Below are positions 1-9,858 of a stretch of 36,487 nucleotides of DNA, one piece after another. Numbering within the stretch: position 1 is the stretch's first letter; each line of letters starts with the position of its first letter. Location: NCBI RefSeq assembly GCF_001426525.1, contig NZ_LMEW01000018.1, forward strand, positions 1 through 36,487. The letters are read 5' to 3'. The notes under the pieces were generated by a model. That model had not been told where the DNA came from. It was given only the letters and a program-made list of their open reading frames with translations, and made no database searches. The DNA comes from Massilia sp. Root133. Its GTDB lineage: Bacteria; Pseudomonadota; Gammaproteobacteria; Burkholderiales; Burkholderiaceae_D. Both the position numbers and the translations under genes were made by a program.

Positions 1-52
1 CAAGTATTGCTGAACTACAGAGAGCTTGAACCGCTCATCGTACTTCGTCATG

Positions 53-87
53 AAAAAACCCCAAAAGTTGGTGTCCAACTTTTGGGG
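53..87 (-). terminator. Rho-independent terminator of ssrA
   Basis: Read on the minus strand this is a perfect 13-bp stem (75-87 with 59-71) closed by a 3-nt loop and followed by a run of six T (58-53). It lies 33 bp beyond the tmRNA 3' end and is the only strong terminator on that side. Confidence 0.9.
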
Positions 88-120
88 TTCAGTTCACGGC
101 GGGGCTTTTATTTTGAATAC

Positions 121-479
121 TGGTGGAGGCGGAGGGAATCGAACCCTCGTCCGCAAGCACTCTACAGACAGTTCTACATACTTAGCACTGTCTTTTAATT
201 TAACCTGGCTGACGGGGACGTGCACCCTGCAACCAAGCGAGTTACCTAAAGTTTCGGAAGCAACCAGGTAACCCGGTTGAATCCTAGCCTCTGTAAATGA
301 CTCTACTTGCCTTGCGGCACACCCCAGAGGCGAGGTGGTGTAGAGCTAGCAGCGATTAGGCTGCGAGTGCGTACGAGTTATCGTTTGCAGTTATTGATTT
401 CTGGATGTATTTACGAGGTAACCAGTCCTCGGTATGCCCTGTTCTGCTTTGCAACCCACGTCGAAGCCAGGTCGCCCCC
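121..479 (-). ncRNA. ssrA: tmRNA (transfer-messenger RNA)
   Basis: One-piece tmRNA of about 359 nt that rescues stalled ribosomes by trans-translation with SmpB. The 5' end (479 downwards) reads GGGGGCGACCTGGCTTCGAC, the conserved start of the tRNA-like domain. The 3' end carries a T-arm (GGTTCGATTCCC) and CGCCTCCACCA, so CCA is genome-encoded. The first seven bases pair with CGCCTCC at the 3' end (one G-U) to form the acceptor stem. An internal tag frame ends in YALAA-stop. The gene sits between a glycine-zipper gene and its own terminator. tmRNA 3' ends are frequent integration sites, but no integrase or attachment duplication is seen in the short flank available. Confidence 0.97.
356..388 (-). 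other. tmRNA proteolysis-tag reading frame
   Basis: The resume codon GCA (388-386) is followed by codons giving ANDNSYALAA and a TAA stop (358-356). With the alanine carried by the charged tmRNA the appended tag is A-ANDNSYALAA. Its hydrophobic LAA end is the signal read by ClpXP in known tags. Confidence 0.9.
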
Positions 480-493
480 AGATAGGAATGCTC

Positions 494-499
494 ATTGTA
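494..499 (-). promoter_or_regulatory. Candidate -10 box of ssrA
   Basis: TACAAT on the minus strand lies 14 nt before the mature 5' G of tmRNA. That leaves room for a short 5' leader to be removed by RNase P. No convincing -35 hexamer is seen. Confidence 0.45.
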
Positions 500-522
500 C
501 CGCAATCGGCCTCTGAGCGGAG

Positions 523-578
523 AGCCCTGTCGTGCCCTCACACCCGATATGGGTGCGAGGTGCGGAGTATCAAGGGCT
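523..578. other. Two-level stem-loop between ssrA and the glycine-zipper gene
   Basis: The inner stem pairs 536-545 with 551-560 (ten positions, one mismatch, loop GATAT). The outer arms are AGCCCT (523-528) and AGGGCT (573-578). There is no T tract on either strand. It may serve as a transcript 3'-end structure for the minus-strand gene ending at 588. Confidence 0.4.
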
Positions 579-587
579 GAGGTGGAA

Positions 588-1178
588 TTAACGGCCCTGG
601 TTCTGGTTGGCGATCTGGTTGCCCAGCATGCCGCCGCCAATCATGCCGGCGACCGTCGCCAGTTTGCGGCCATTGCCGCTGCCCACCTGGTTGCCCAGCA
701 GGCCGCCCACGACGGCGCCCGTGCCGATGGCGACGTAGTTCGGTTGTGCCGGCTGCGGAGCCGGACGGGGTGCCGGTTCACGATACAACGGCGCATCGTT
801 CTGGGCGTAGCTCGAGTGGTGCGTCGTGTGGCGCGGGGCCGGTTTCGCCGGAACTTCCTTGATGATCGTTTCCTTGATCACCGTCGGTGCCGGGGCCGGC
901 TGGGCGCTCGCGACGGCCGGCTGTGCATAGGCGCCCTGGACCGGTTGCAGGCCTTGCGGTGCCGTGGCATCCGCAGCCATCGGCAGGGCCGGTGCGGCCG
1001 CCGGGGCAGCGGCGTAGGCCGGGTTTACCTGGGTCGGGGCAGCCTCGGGAGCGCTGTGCGAGCTCGGCAGGAGGCCGGTGATCGCGGCCGTGCCGGCGAG
1101 GCTGACGACGATGACGGACACTGCCGCAGCTGCAACCAGCGGGTGGATACGGGAGGTGGCGGTTTTGATCGTTTCCAT
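588..1178 (-). CDS. Glycine-zipper 2TM-domain membrane protein
   Basis: Protein of 196 residues. The chosen ATG at 1178 is preceded by AGGAG at good spacing; a longer frame reaches 1262 without a ribosome site. Residues about 14-38 form one hydrophobic segment (LVAAAAVSVIVVSLAGTAAI). A Pro/Ala-rich, low-complexity periplasmic linker follows. The C-terminus has two glycine-rich helices (GTGAVVGGLLGNQVGSGNG and AGMIGGGMLGNQIANQ), the signature of the glycine-zipper/17-kDa surface-antigen family (Rick_17kDa_Anti). Family members sit in the outer membrane or periplasm; the precise role is unknown. Unlike many relatives it has no lipobox cysteine, so it should be anchored by the N-terminal helix. 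It appears to be a single-gene unit between the gph terminator and ssrA. Confidence 0.85.
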   Translation of the reverse strand: METIKTATSRIHPLVAAAAVSVIVVSLAGTAAITGLLPSSHSAPEAAPTQVNPAYAAAPAAAPALPMAADATAPQGLQPVQGAYAQPAVASAQPAPAPTVIKETIIKEVPAKPAPRHTTHHSSYAQNDAPLYREPAPRPAPQPAQPNYVAIGTGAVVGGLLGNQVGSGNGRKLATVAGMIGGGMLGNQIANQNQGR

Positions 1179-1365
1179 TTTTTCTGCTCCTGAGACGTTG
1201 TTGTCGTATGGCTGTAGATTACCCAGAGGCATTGTCGAGAGATAGACGTATCCCTGTATCAATCGTAAAGATATGTAAATGACGAGTTGACCGATCGGGA
1301 TCGCGATCTAACGAAGACGAAGACGAGAGCGCAACATCTGCAACTAACCGACGGGCGGCCCCGAG

Positions 1366-1397
1366 AAAAAACCGGGCCGCCAGGGCAGAAGGCGGCC
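1366..1397 (-). terminator. Rho-independent terminator after gph
   Basis: On the minus strand GGCCGCC (1397-1391) pairs with GGCGGCC (1381-1375) across a 9-nt loop, followed by CGG and six T. It closes the ubiG-gph unit. Confidence 0.8.
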
Positions 1398-1423
1398 AGG
1401 ATGAAGCAATGATGAAAGCCGGA

Positions 1424-2122
1424 TCAGGCAGTCGTTACCGCAGCGCCCGCCAGCTCGCGCAGCATGTCCAGCAGGTGGCGCGGCGTGTCCAGTTGGTAAT
1501 GAGCACCCCACGTCGCCGGATCGATGGAACCGCAATAGCCCCAGTTGCAGGCCACGGTGACCATGCCGGCCGCGCGGCCTGCTTCGATGTCGCGCTGGTC
1601 GTCGCCCACGTACCAGCAGTGAGTCGGGTCGATGTCCAGGCGGCGCGCCGCTTCCAGCAGCGGGGCGGGGTGGGGTTTGGCGTGCGGCGTCGTGTCGCCC
1701 GAGATCACGCAGCCGGCGTGCGCCAGGCCGATCAGCGGGACGAGCGGGTCCGTGAAACGGGCCGGCTTGTTGGTGACGATGCCCCAGGCCATGCCGGATG
1801 CCGTGAGACCGTCCAGCAGGTCGGGCACGCCGTCGAACAGGGTGCTGTGCACGGCCATGTTGGACTGGTAGCGTTCGAACCATTCGAGACGCATCTCCTC
1901 ATAGCCGTCGTCCCCCGGTGCCAGGCCGAAGGCGGCGCCGATCATGCCGCGGGCGCCGGCCGATGCGGTCGGGCGGAGGATGGCGTATGGCGTCGGTTCC
2001 AGGCCGCGCTCCGTACGCATCCAGTTGACGGCGGCCGCGAGGTCGGGCGCAGTGTCGGCCAGGGTGCCGTCGAGGTCGAACAGGACGGCGCGCGGCGCGG
2101 ACAGGGAGGAAGAAAAGGTCAT
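1424..2122 (-). CDS. gph: Phosphoglycolate phosphatase (HAD family)
   Basis: Protein of 232 residues that should hydrolyse 2-phosphoglycolate, a product of DNA 3'-end repair, to glycolate in the cytoplasm. HAD motifs are in order: DLDGT at residues 16-20 (D16 nucleophile, D18 acid/base), a threonine in GIVTNKPA (motif II), the lysine of HAKPHP (motif III) and GDDQRD (motif IV acids that bind magnesium). A helical cap lies between motifs I and II, as in subclass IA. The ATG at 2122 lies 10 nt after the ubiG stop. A TTG further upstream would overlap ubiG and is less likely. No clear Shine-Dalgarno is seen, so translation may be coupled to ubiG. This pairing with ubiG is usual in betaproteobacteria. 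Closely related HAD phosphatases cannot be fully excluded. Confidence 0.9.
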   Translation of the reverse strand: MTFSSSLSAPRAVLFDLDGTLADTAPDLAAAVNWMRTERGLEPTPYAILRPTASAGARGMIGAAFGLAPGDDGYEEMRLEWFERYQSNMAVHSTLFDGVPDLLDGLTASGMAWGIVTNKPARFTDPLVPLIGLAHAGCVISGDTTPHAKPHPAPLLEAARRLDIDPTHCWYVGDDQRDIEAGRAAGMVTVACNWGYCGSIDPATWGAHYQLDTPRHLLDMLRELAGAAVTTA

Positions 2123-2132
2123 GTGTCGATAC

Positions 2133-2840
2133 TTAGAGCGGCTTACTGCAGGCAACCATGTAGTTGACGTCGGTGTCCTGGTTCAGCGAGTAGATCTTGG
2201 TCAGCGGGTTGTAGGTCAGGCCTTTCAAGCCGTCGACGATGAGGCCGGCGTCGCGCACGAAGTTCGACAACTCGGCCGGCGTGATGAATTTGGCGTAATC
2301 GTGGGTGCCGCGCGGCAGCATGCGCAGCACGTATTCCGCGCCGACGACGGCGAACAGATACGATTTGACGTTGCGGTTCAGCGTGGAAAAGAACACGCGG
2401 CCGCCCGGTTTGACGAGGGCCGCGGCGGCGCGCACGATGGAAGCCGGGTCCGGGACGTGCTCGAGCATCTCCATGCAGGTGACGACGTCGAACTGGCCCG
2501 GCTCTTCCGCGGCCATGTCCTCGGCCGCGATCAGTTTATAGCGCACCTCCACGCCCGATTCCAGGCTGTGCAGGTCGGCCACCTTCAGTGCCTTTTTCGA
2601 CAGGTCGATGCCCGTGACCTTGGCACCCTTGCGCGCCATGGATTCGGCCAGGATGCCGCCGCCGCAGCCGATGTCGATGACGTTCTTGCCAGCCAGCGGC
2701 ACGCGCGCGTTGATCCATTCCAGGCGCAACGGGTTGATGTCGTGCAGCGGACGGAATTCGGACGTCGGGTCCCACCAGCGGTGGGCCAGTTCACTGAACT
2801 TCTGGATCTCTAAGGGATCGGCATTGGTCGTCGTAGTCAT
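2133..2840 (-). CDS. ubiG: Ubiquinone biosynthesis O-methyltransferase
   Basis: Protein of 235 residues, the usual UbiG length. It is a class I SAM-dependent methyltransferase that carries out both O-methylations of ubiquinone synthesis at the membrane surface. The SAM motif I is VIDIGCGGG (residues 54-62). The acidic end of strand 2 (TGIDLS) follows, then the post-I region [11 protein letters not shown] typical of UbiG, and the downstream FFSTLNRN and HDYAKFI(T)P segments also typical of the family. The upstream gene ends with its own terminator, so ubiG probably starts a separate transcript with gph. The leader is short and a TATCAT lies just upstream, but no -35 was recognised. Confidence 0.96.
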   Translation of the reverse strand: MTTTTNADPLEIQKFSELAHRWWDPTSEFRPLHDINPLRLEWINARVPLAGKNVIDIGCGGGILAESMARKGAKVTGIDLSKKALKVADLHSLESGVEVRYKLIAAEDMAAEEPGQFDVVTCMEMLEHVPDPASIVRAAAALVKPGGRVFFSTLNRNVKSYLFAVVGAEYVLRMLPRGTHDYAKFITPAELSNFVRDAGLIVDGLKGLTYNPLTKIYSLNQDTDVNYMVACSKPL

Positions 2841-2903
2841 AGGACGGAATGATAGCGGAAATGGGTAGTCGGCACGGATGGGATCGTGAAAAAAACCGGG
2901 CCA

Positions 2904-2928
2904 TAAAAAAACCCCGCCGCAGCGGGGT
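2904..2928 (-). terminator. Rho-independent terminator of the OmpA-like gene
   Basis: On the minus strand ACCCCGC (2928-2922) pairs with GCGGGGT (2917-2911) over a 4-nt loop, followed by a run of T (to 2905). It separates the OmpA-like gene from ubiG. Confidence 0.88.
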
Positions 2929-2948
2929 TGTTCAGGCGTTAAGCCGGA

Positions 2949-3662
2949 TTACTGCTTGTTGCCGCGGGTACCGACGACTTCGATTTCCACGCGGCGGTTC
3001 TTCGCGCGGCCGGCGGCGGTCTTGTTGTCGGCGACCGGCTGCTTCTCGCCTTTGCCTTCGGTGTAGACGCGGTTCGATTCGACGCCCTTGCTCTGCAGAT
3101 AGGCCTTGACGGCTTCGGCGCGGCGGACGGACAGCTTCTGGTTGTACTCATCGGTGCCGACCGAGTCGGTGTGGCCGACGGCGATGATGACTTCCAGGTT
3201 GATGTCTTTCAGCTTCGAGACCAGGTCGTCCAGCGACGCTTTGCCGGCCGGCTTCAGGACGGCCTTGTCGAAGTCGAAGAACGCGTCAGCCGAGTAGCTC
3301 ACTTTTTCCGAGGTCGGGACAGGAACCGGTGCCGGGGCCGGAGCCGGGGTGGCAGGTGCCGGAGCAGCGACCGGCGGCGGCGGCGGAGCGACGCACTTGC
3401 CGTTTTCCAGGCGCTCGGGTTCCACGCACAGCGGTGCGTCGCAGCCCGGGACCGCGTCGGCCGGGGTCCAGTAGCCCGTGCGCCAGCACAGGCCGAAAGG
3501 ATTGCGGGCGATGACGCCACGGGCATCCTGCACGTAAGCGCTGTACGGCGTCGGCGCCTTGATATCGGTGGTCAGCGGCGCATACGGAGGCGCACTTTGC
3601 GCGGATGCGCTGCCCGCCATCGCGGCCGTAGCTGCGAATACGAGGGTTGCCAATTTGTTCAT
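2949..3662 (-). CDS. OmpA-family peptidoglycan-binding outer-membrane protein
   Basis: Protein of 237 residues with a Sec signal peptide (cleavage near A21/Q22, ASA-Q). Residues about 30-90 form a small Cys-containing segment (C59, C74, C79, C90). A Pro/Ala linker (91-117) and an OmpA C-terminal domain (about 120-230) follow. That domain shows FFDFDKAVLKP, VGHTDSVGT and the SVRRAEAVKAYL helix. By alignment with OmpA, D166 and R181 would bind the meso-diaminopimelate of peptidoglycan. There is no N-terminal eight-stranded barrel, so it resembles the short OmpA proteins found next to gyrA in betaproteobacteria. The start ATG follows AGGAAG. It lies divergently from gyrA, is monocistronic with its own terminator, and is probably highly expressed. 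Confidence 0.93.
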   Translation of the reverse strand: MNKLATLVFAATAAMAGSASAQSAPPYAPLTTDIKAPTPYSAYVQDARGVIARNPFGLCWRTGYWTPADAVPGCDAPLCVEPERLENGKCVAPPPPPVAAPAPATPAPAPAPVPVPTSEKVSYSADAFFDFDKAVLKPAGKASLDDLVSKLKDINLEVIIAVGHTDSVGTDEYNQKLSVRRAEAVKAYLQSKGVESNRVYTEGKGEKQPVADNKTAAGRAKNRRVEIEVVGTRGNKQ

Positions 3663-3727
3663 ATTTTTTCTTCCTTTCGGTAAAATCTTCTAGCGGCGAA
3701 ACTGCCCCAGGGCAATAAGACGTGAGC

Positions 3728-3757
3728 ATAATATTAACACTCGAGACAGCACGTCAG
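3728..3757 (-). promoter_or_regulatory. Candidate sigma70 promoter of the OmpA-like gene
   Basis: On the minus strand a -35 CTGACG (3757-3752) and a -10 TATTAT (3733-3728) are 18 bp apart. The leader to the start codon would be about 60 nt. Confidence 0.5.
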
Positions 3758-4003
3758 TTCCGCATTGTGAAACAAGCAATTAACGTCTCGGCCATTTTGC
3801 CACATACGCCACATCCGCACGACCGACCGGCGACCAATTGCCGTGCATGCTATTTGTCGCGTTGTTTCTGCGCAACAAGGTGTCGGGAGTCGCACGCAAG
3901 CTTGACGAATGTTTATGACAGGCATGTGTCAAAGGGCTAATTGTGCCAGTTTGCTATCCCGGCCGCTTGCCGCTGAAATAGGTGATTGCTAGGGCTGCCG
4001 TGG

Positions 4004-4009
4004 TAAAAT
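4004..4009 (+). promoter_or_regulatory. Candidate -10 box of gyrA
   Basis: TAAAAT lies 49 bp before the gyrA ATG. No good -35 is found at 16-18 bp. An identical hexamer stands before the ylqF gene at 29174. Confidence 0.4.
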
Positions 4010-4057
4010 CATGGGCTTGGAATATCACTTATCAGCCTGAAGGCGCCGACCCGCACA

Positions 4058-6673
<2,616 letters not shown>

Positions 6674-6691
6674 GCCGGCCTGCTCAGCCAA

Positions 6692-6728
6692 AAGCCGCCC
6701 TGATGCTCGCATCTCGGCGGCTTTTTTT
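6692..6728 (+). terminator. Rho-independent terminator of gyrA
   Basis: AAGCCGCC (6692-6699) pairs with GGCGGCTT (6716-6723). The stem is extended internally by GATGC/GCATC (6702-6706 with 6709-6713) and followed by T residues to 6728. Confidence 0.92.
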
Positions 6729-6749
6729 CGCCCCCGGCATGATGATGAC

Positions 6750-6829
6750 CGTCGTTCCCGCGCAGGCGGGAACCCAATTTCGAGCAGCCTGGATGCAAAA
6801 CCTGGGCGCCCGCCTCCGCGGGGGCGACG
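6750..6829. repeat. Dispersed palindromic repeat, copy 1
   Basis: The left arm (6750-6775) and right arm (6804-6829) are inverted copies matching at about 21 of 26 positions, each itself containing a small palindrome (CCCGCGCAGGCGGG type). The first 27 bases (6750-6776) are identical to the start of copy 2 at 8617. It resembles the abundant intergenic repeats built on GTCGTTCCCGCG known from many proteobacteria. Confidence 0.8.
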
Positions 6830-6952
6830 TGTCATATGCCGTCGAAATGGGGCCTGTTGAGGATTTTTTGCAAGTTTCGTGCGAAAATCGAGGAACCCGC
6901 ATTGTCATGCCGGGATTGCAAGCCCCCGCACCAGCCATCATCAAGGACATCC

Positions 6953-7504
6953 GTGAAGAAATCTCTCGTCGCCATCGCCTCCGCCCTCGTCATTTGCTCT
7001 CCTGCCGCGTTCGCCGCGACGCCGGTGCCGTCAGCCGATCCGGCCGTCGTCGCCGCCACCAAGCAGATGCTGGCGTCGATGAAGATCCGCGACGTGATGC
7101 AGGCGTCGCTGAAGCAGGCGGACCAGCAGATGCCGACCCAGATCGCCGCGTCGATGAATGCGATGATCGACAGCGACGCCACGCTGTCCGCGGAGAAGAA
7201 GGCCGACGCGCACAAGAAGCTGCAGGAAGCGCTGCCCACGCTGACCGCGCAGATGCACGGCGTATTCAGCGACCCGACCCTCGTCGACGACATGCTGGCG
7301 GAAATGGTGCCGCTGTACGCCGAGACCTATACGCTGGACGAGATCCGCCAGCTCTCCGCGTTCTACGCGTCGCCGCTGGGCCAGAAGATGCTGGCGAACA
7401 TGCCGACGCTGATGACCCGCAGCATGGAGATCAGCAACCGCGTGATGATGCCGCGCGTGCAGAAAATGATGGCGCAGAGCGCGCAAAGCATCGTCGGCAA
7501 GTAA
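6953..7504 (+). CDS. DUF2059-domain periplasmic protein
   Basis: Protein of 183 residues starting at GTG, preceded by AAGGA. The open frame extends further upstream, but only this start gives a signal peptide: [20 protein letters not shown], cleaved near AFA-A. The mature part is helical. It ends in [25 protein letters not shown], the characteristic region of DUF2059 (PF09832), whose function is unknown. Ten nt separate it from serC, so it is probably the first gene of the aromatic block transcript. In the classical gyrA-serC arrangement no such gene intervenes. An assembly or envelope role is plausible but not shown. Confidence 0.85.
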   Translation: MKKSLVAIASALVICSPAAFAATPVPSADPAVVAATKQMLASMKIRDVMQASLKQADQQMPTQIAASMNAMIDSDATLSAEKKADAHKKLQEALPTLTAQMHGVFSDPTLVDDMLAEMVPLYAETYTLDEIRQLSAFYASPLGQKMLANMPTLMTRSMEISNRVMMPRVQKMMAQSAQSIVGK

Positions 7505-7514
7505 GGAGCGGACG

Positions 7515-8603
7515 ATGACTCAGGTGTACAACTTCTCCGCCGGCCCGGCCGTCCTGCCGAAAGAAGTGCTGCGCCAGGCAGCCGACGAGATGCTCGACTG
7601 GCACGGCAGCGGCATGTCCGTGATGGAGATGAGCCATCGCGGCCCCGAATTCATTTCGATCGCCAAGCAGGCCGAAGCCGATTTCCGCGAACTGCTGGGC
7701 GTGCCGGACAATTACAAGGTCCTGTTCCTGCAGGGCGGTGGCCTCGGCCAGAACGCCATCATCCCGATGAACATGGTGGGCCGCAAACCGCAGCCGGCGA
7801 CCATCGATTTCGTCCACACGGGTTCGTGGTCCGGCAAGTCGATCAAGGAAGCGAAGCGCTATGCGAACGTGAACGTGGCGGCGTCGGGCGAGGCGAGCCG
7901 CTTCACGACCGTGCCGCCGCAGGAGACGTGGCAGCTGAGCGCCGACGCGGCTTACCTGCACCTGTGCACGAACGAGACCATCGACGGCGTCGAGATCGGT
8001 TACGTGCCGACGGTGCAGGGCGATACGCCGCTCGTCGTGGACATGTCCTCGCACATCCTGTCGCGCCAGGTCGACGTGTCGAAGTACGGCGTGATCTTCG
8101 CCGGCGCGCAAAAGAACATCGGTCCGGCGGGCCTGACGATCACGATCGTGCGCGAGGACCTGCTCGACCACGCCTTGCCGATCTGCCCGGGCGTGTTCAA
8201 CTGGCGCGCGGTGGCGGAGGCGGAGTCGATGCTGAACACGCCGCCGACGTACGGCATCTATATCGCGGGCCTCGTGTTCGCGCATCTGAAAAAACAGGGC
8301 GGCGTGGCCGAGATGGAACGCCGCAACATCGAAAAAGCGCGCCTGCTGTACGCGGCGCTGGACGCCGACGACTTCTACCAGAATCGTGTGGCGCCCGAAT
8401 ATCGCTCGCGCATGAACGTACCGTTCTACCTGCGCGATGAATCACTGAACGAACAATTCCTGGCCGGCGCCAAAGCGCGCGGCCTGCTGCAACTGAAGGG
8501 CCACAAGTCCGTCGGCGGTATGCGGGCATCGATCTACAACGCGATGCCGATCGAGGGTGTGCAAGCCCTGGTCGATTATTTGAACGAGTTCGCGGGGCGC
8601 TGA
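7515..8603 (+). CDS. serC: Phosphoserine aminotransferase
   Basis: Protein of 362 residues, the standard SerC length. It is a PLP enzyme that transaminates 3-phosphohydroxypyruvate with glutamate to phosphoserine, and also acts in pyridoxal phosphate synthesis in some bacteria. The N-terminal [10 protein letters not shown] and the [11 protein letters not shown] segment are hallmarks. The PLP Schiff-base lysine is K200 in [10 protein letters not shown]. The C-terminal [17 protein letters not shown] binds substrate phosphate. The ATG is preceded by AAGGAG. It is the first metabolic gene of the serC-pheA-hisC-tyrA-aroA-cmk-rpsA supraoperon and is separated from pheA by a 155-bp gap holding a palindromic repeat. 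Confidence 0.97.
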   Translation: MTQVYNFSAGPAVLPKEVLRQAADEMLDWHGSGMSVMEMSHRGPEFISIAKQAEADFRELLGVPDNYKVLFLQGGGLGQNAIIPMNMVGRKPQPATIDFVHTGSWSGKSIKEAKRYANVNVAASGEASRFTTVPPQETWQLSADAAYLHLCTNETIDGVEIGYVPTVQGDTPLVVDMSSHILSRQVDVSKYGVIFAGAQKNIGPAGLTITIVREDLLDHALPICPGVFNWRAVAEAESMLNTPPTYGIYIAGLVFAHLKKQGGVAEMERRNIEKARLLYAALDADDFYQNRVAPEYRSRMNVPFYLRDESLNEQFLAGAKARGLLQLKGHKSVGGMRASIYNAMPIEGVQALVDYLNEFAGR

Positions 8604-8616
8604 GTCGCCGCATCCT

Positions 8617-8732
8617 CGTCGTTCCCGCGCAGGCGGGAACCCATGCTGAGCGTACCCTTGTCGGCAACGTGGCGATGCCCATGCCGCGACTTCGGGTAAT
8701 CAGCATGGATCCCCGCGTCCGCGGGGATGACG
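8617..8732. repeat. Dispersed palindromic repeat, copy 2 (pheA leader)
   Basis: The arms 8617-8649 and 8700-8732 are inverted copies that differ at only a few positions, around a loop of about 50 bp. The left 27 bases equal copy 1 at 6750. It ends 26 bp before the pheA ATG and would form a long hairpin in a serC-pheA transcript. Confidence 0.8.
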
Positions 8733-8758
8733 GGCGAACCGAAACCCATGAGCAGACG

Positions 8759-9829
8759 ATGACAGACAAACTCAAACCCCTGCGCGAACAGATCGATGCG
8801 ATCGACGCGCAAATCCTCGAACTCCTTTCACGCCGCGGCAGGGTCGCGCAGGAAGTCGGCCACGTGAAGGCCGAGACCAACGCCCCCGTGTTCCGCCCCG
8901 AGCGCGAAGCGCAGGTGCTGCGCGGCGTCGCCGAGCGCAATCCCGGTCCGCTGAAGAACCAGGACGTGCAGACCATCTTCCGCGAGATCATGTCGTCCTG
9001 CCGCGCGCTGGAAAAGCGCGTGACGGTCGCCTTCCTCGGTCCCACCGGCACGTTCAGCGAACAGGCCGTGTTCCAGCAGTTCGGCAGCGCCGTCGAAGGC
9101 CTGCCGTGCGTGTCGATCGACGAAGTTTTCCGCGCCACCGAGGCCGGCACCGCCGACTATGGCGTCGTCCCGGTCGAGAACTCGTCCGAGGGCGCCATCA
9201 ACCGCACGCTCGACCTGATGCTCGCGACGACGACGATCATCAGCGGCGAAGTCTCGATCCCCGTGCACCACAGCCTCATGACGAAGACGGGCAGCATGGA
9301 CGGCGTGAAGGTCGTGTGCGCGCATTCGCAGGCGCTGGCCCAGTGCCAGGTGTGGCTCAACCTGCATCACCCCGGCATCGAGCGCCGCGCCGTCGCGTCG
9401 AACGCGGAAGCGGCCGTGCTGGCGAGCCAGGATCCGACCATCGCCGCGATCGCGAGCGAGATGGCGGGCGAACAGTACAAGCTGGGCGTCGTCCAGGCGC
9501 ACATCCAGGACGACCCGCACAACCGCACGCGCTTCCTGATCATCGGCAGCCAGGCCACGGGCCCGTCCGGCAAGGACCGCACGTCGATCGTGCTGGCCGT
9601 GCCGAACAAGGCCGGCGCCGTCTACAGCCTGCTCGCGCCGCTCGCGAAGCACGGCGTGTCGATGACGCGTTTCGAATCGCGTCCCGCGCGCATCGGCACG
9701 TGGGAGTACTACTTCTACGTCGACGTCGAAGGCCACATCGCCGATGCCGCCGTCGGCCGCGCGCTCGAAGAGCTCAAGGACAACGCCGCCTTCTTCAAGG
9801 TATTGGGATCCTATCCCGTCGGCCTCTGA
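8759..9829 (+). CDS. pheA: Bifunctional chorismate mutase/prephenate dehydratase (P-protein)
   Basis: Protein of 356 residues converting chorismate to prephenate and then phenylpyruvate. Residues 1-85 form an AroQ-type chorismate mutase (PLREQIDAIDAQILELLSRR). Residues 88-265 form prephenate dehydratase with the catalytic TRF motif at 257-259. Residues 275-352 form the ACT regulatory domain with GAVYSLL and ESRP (306-309), the phenylalanine-binding motifs, so feedback inhibition is expected. The ATG at 8759 is chosen over an in-frame ATG at 8669 because the extra sequence encodes the dispersed repeat and no family residues. The Shine-Dalgarno is weak. Confidence 0.97.
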   Translation: MTDKLKPLREQIDAIDAQILELLSRRGRVAQEVGHVKAETNAPVFRPEREAQVLRGVAERNPGPLKNQDVQTIFREIMSSCRALEKRVTVAFLGPTGTFSEQAVFQQFGSAVEGLPCVSIDEVFRATEAGTADYGVVPVENSSEGAINRTLDLMLATTTIISGEVSIPVHHSLMTKTGSMDGVKVVCAHSQALAQCQVWLNLHHPGIERRAVASNAEAAVLASQDPTIAAIASEMAGEQYKLGVVQAHIQDDPHNRTRFLIIGSQATGPSGKDRTSIVLAVPNKAGAVYSLLAPLAKHGVSMTRFESRPARIGTWEYYFYVDVEGHIADAAVGRALEELKDNAAFFKVLGSYPVGL

Positions 9830-9858
9830 ATCATTCACACTACAGCCAAGAGAATCCC

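Larger units (their letters stand above)
3663..4057. other. Divergent control region between the OmpA-like gene and gyrA
   Basis: No gene is seen in these 395 bp. The left part is AT-richer than the flanks and holds the OmpA-like gene promoter. The right part ends with the gyrA -10 candidate. A short palindrome, TGACA (3916-3920) and TGTCA (3927-3931) six bases apart, could be an operator. TTGACG at 3902-3907 resembles a -35 but has no -10 at the right distance. Confidence 0.6.

Noticed and set aside
1..120. A genomic island integrated at ssrA
   Set aside because: Only a terminator is visible beyond the tmRNA 3' end; no integrase and no duplicated tmRNA end within the window.
2123..2155. A longer gph start at TTG 2155
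   Set aside because: It would overlap ubiG, adds 11 residues not typical of the family, and the ATG at 2122 gives a normal HAD N-terminus.
6692..8732. CRISPR array suggested by repeated palindromes
   Set aside because: Only two copies about 1.9 kb apart with unequal loops, no regular spacing and no cas genes.
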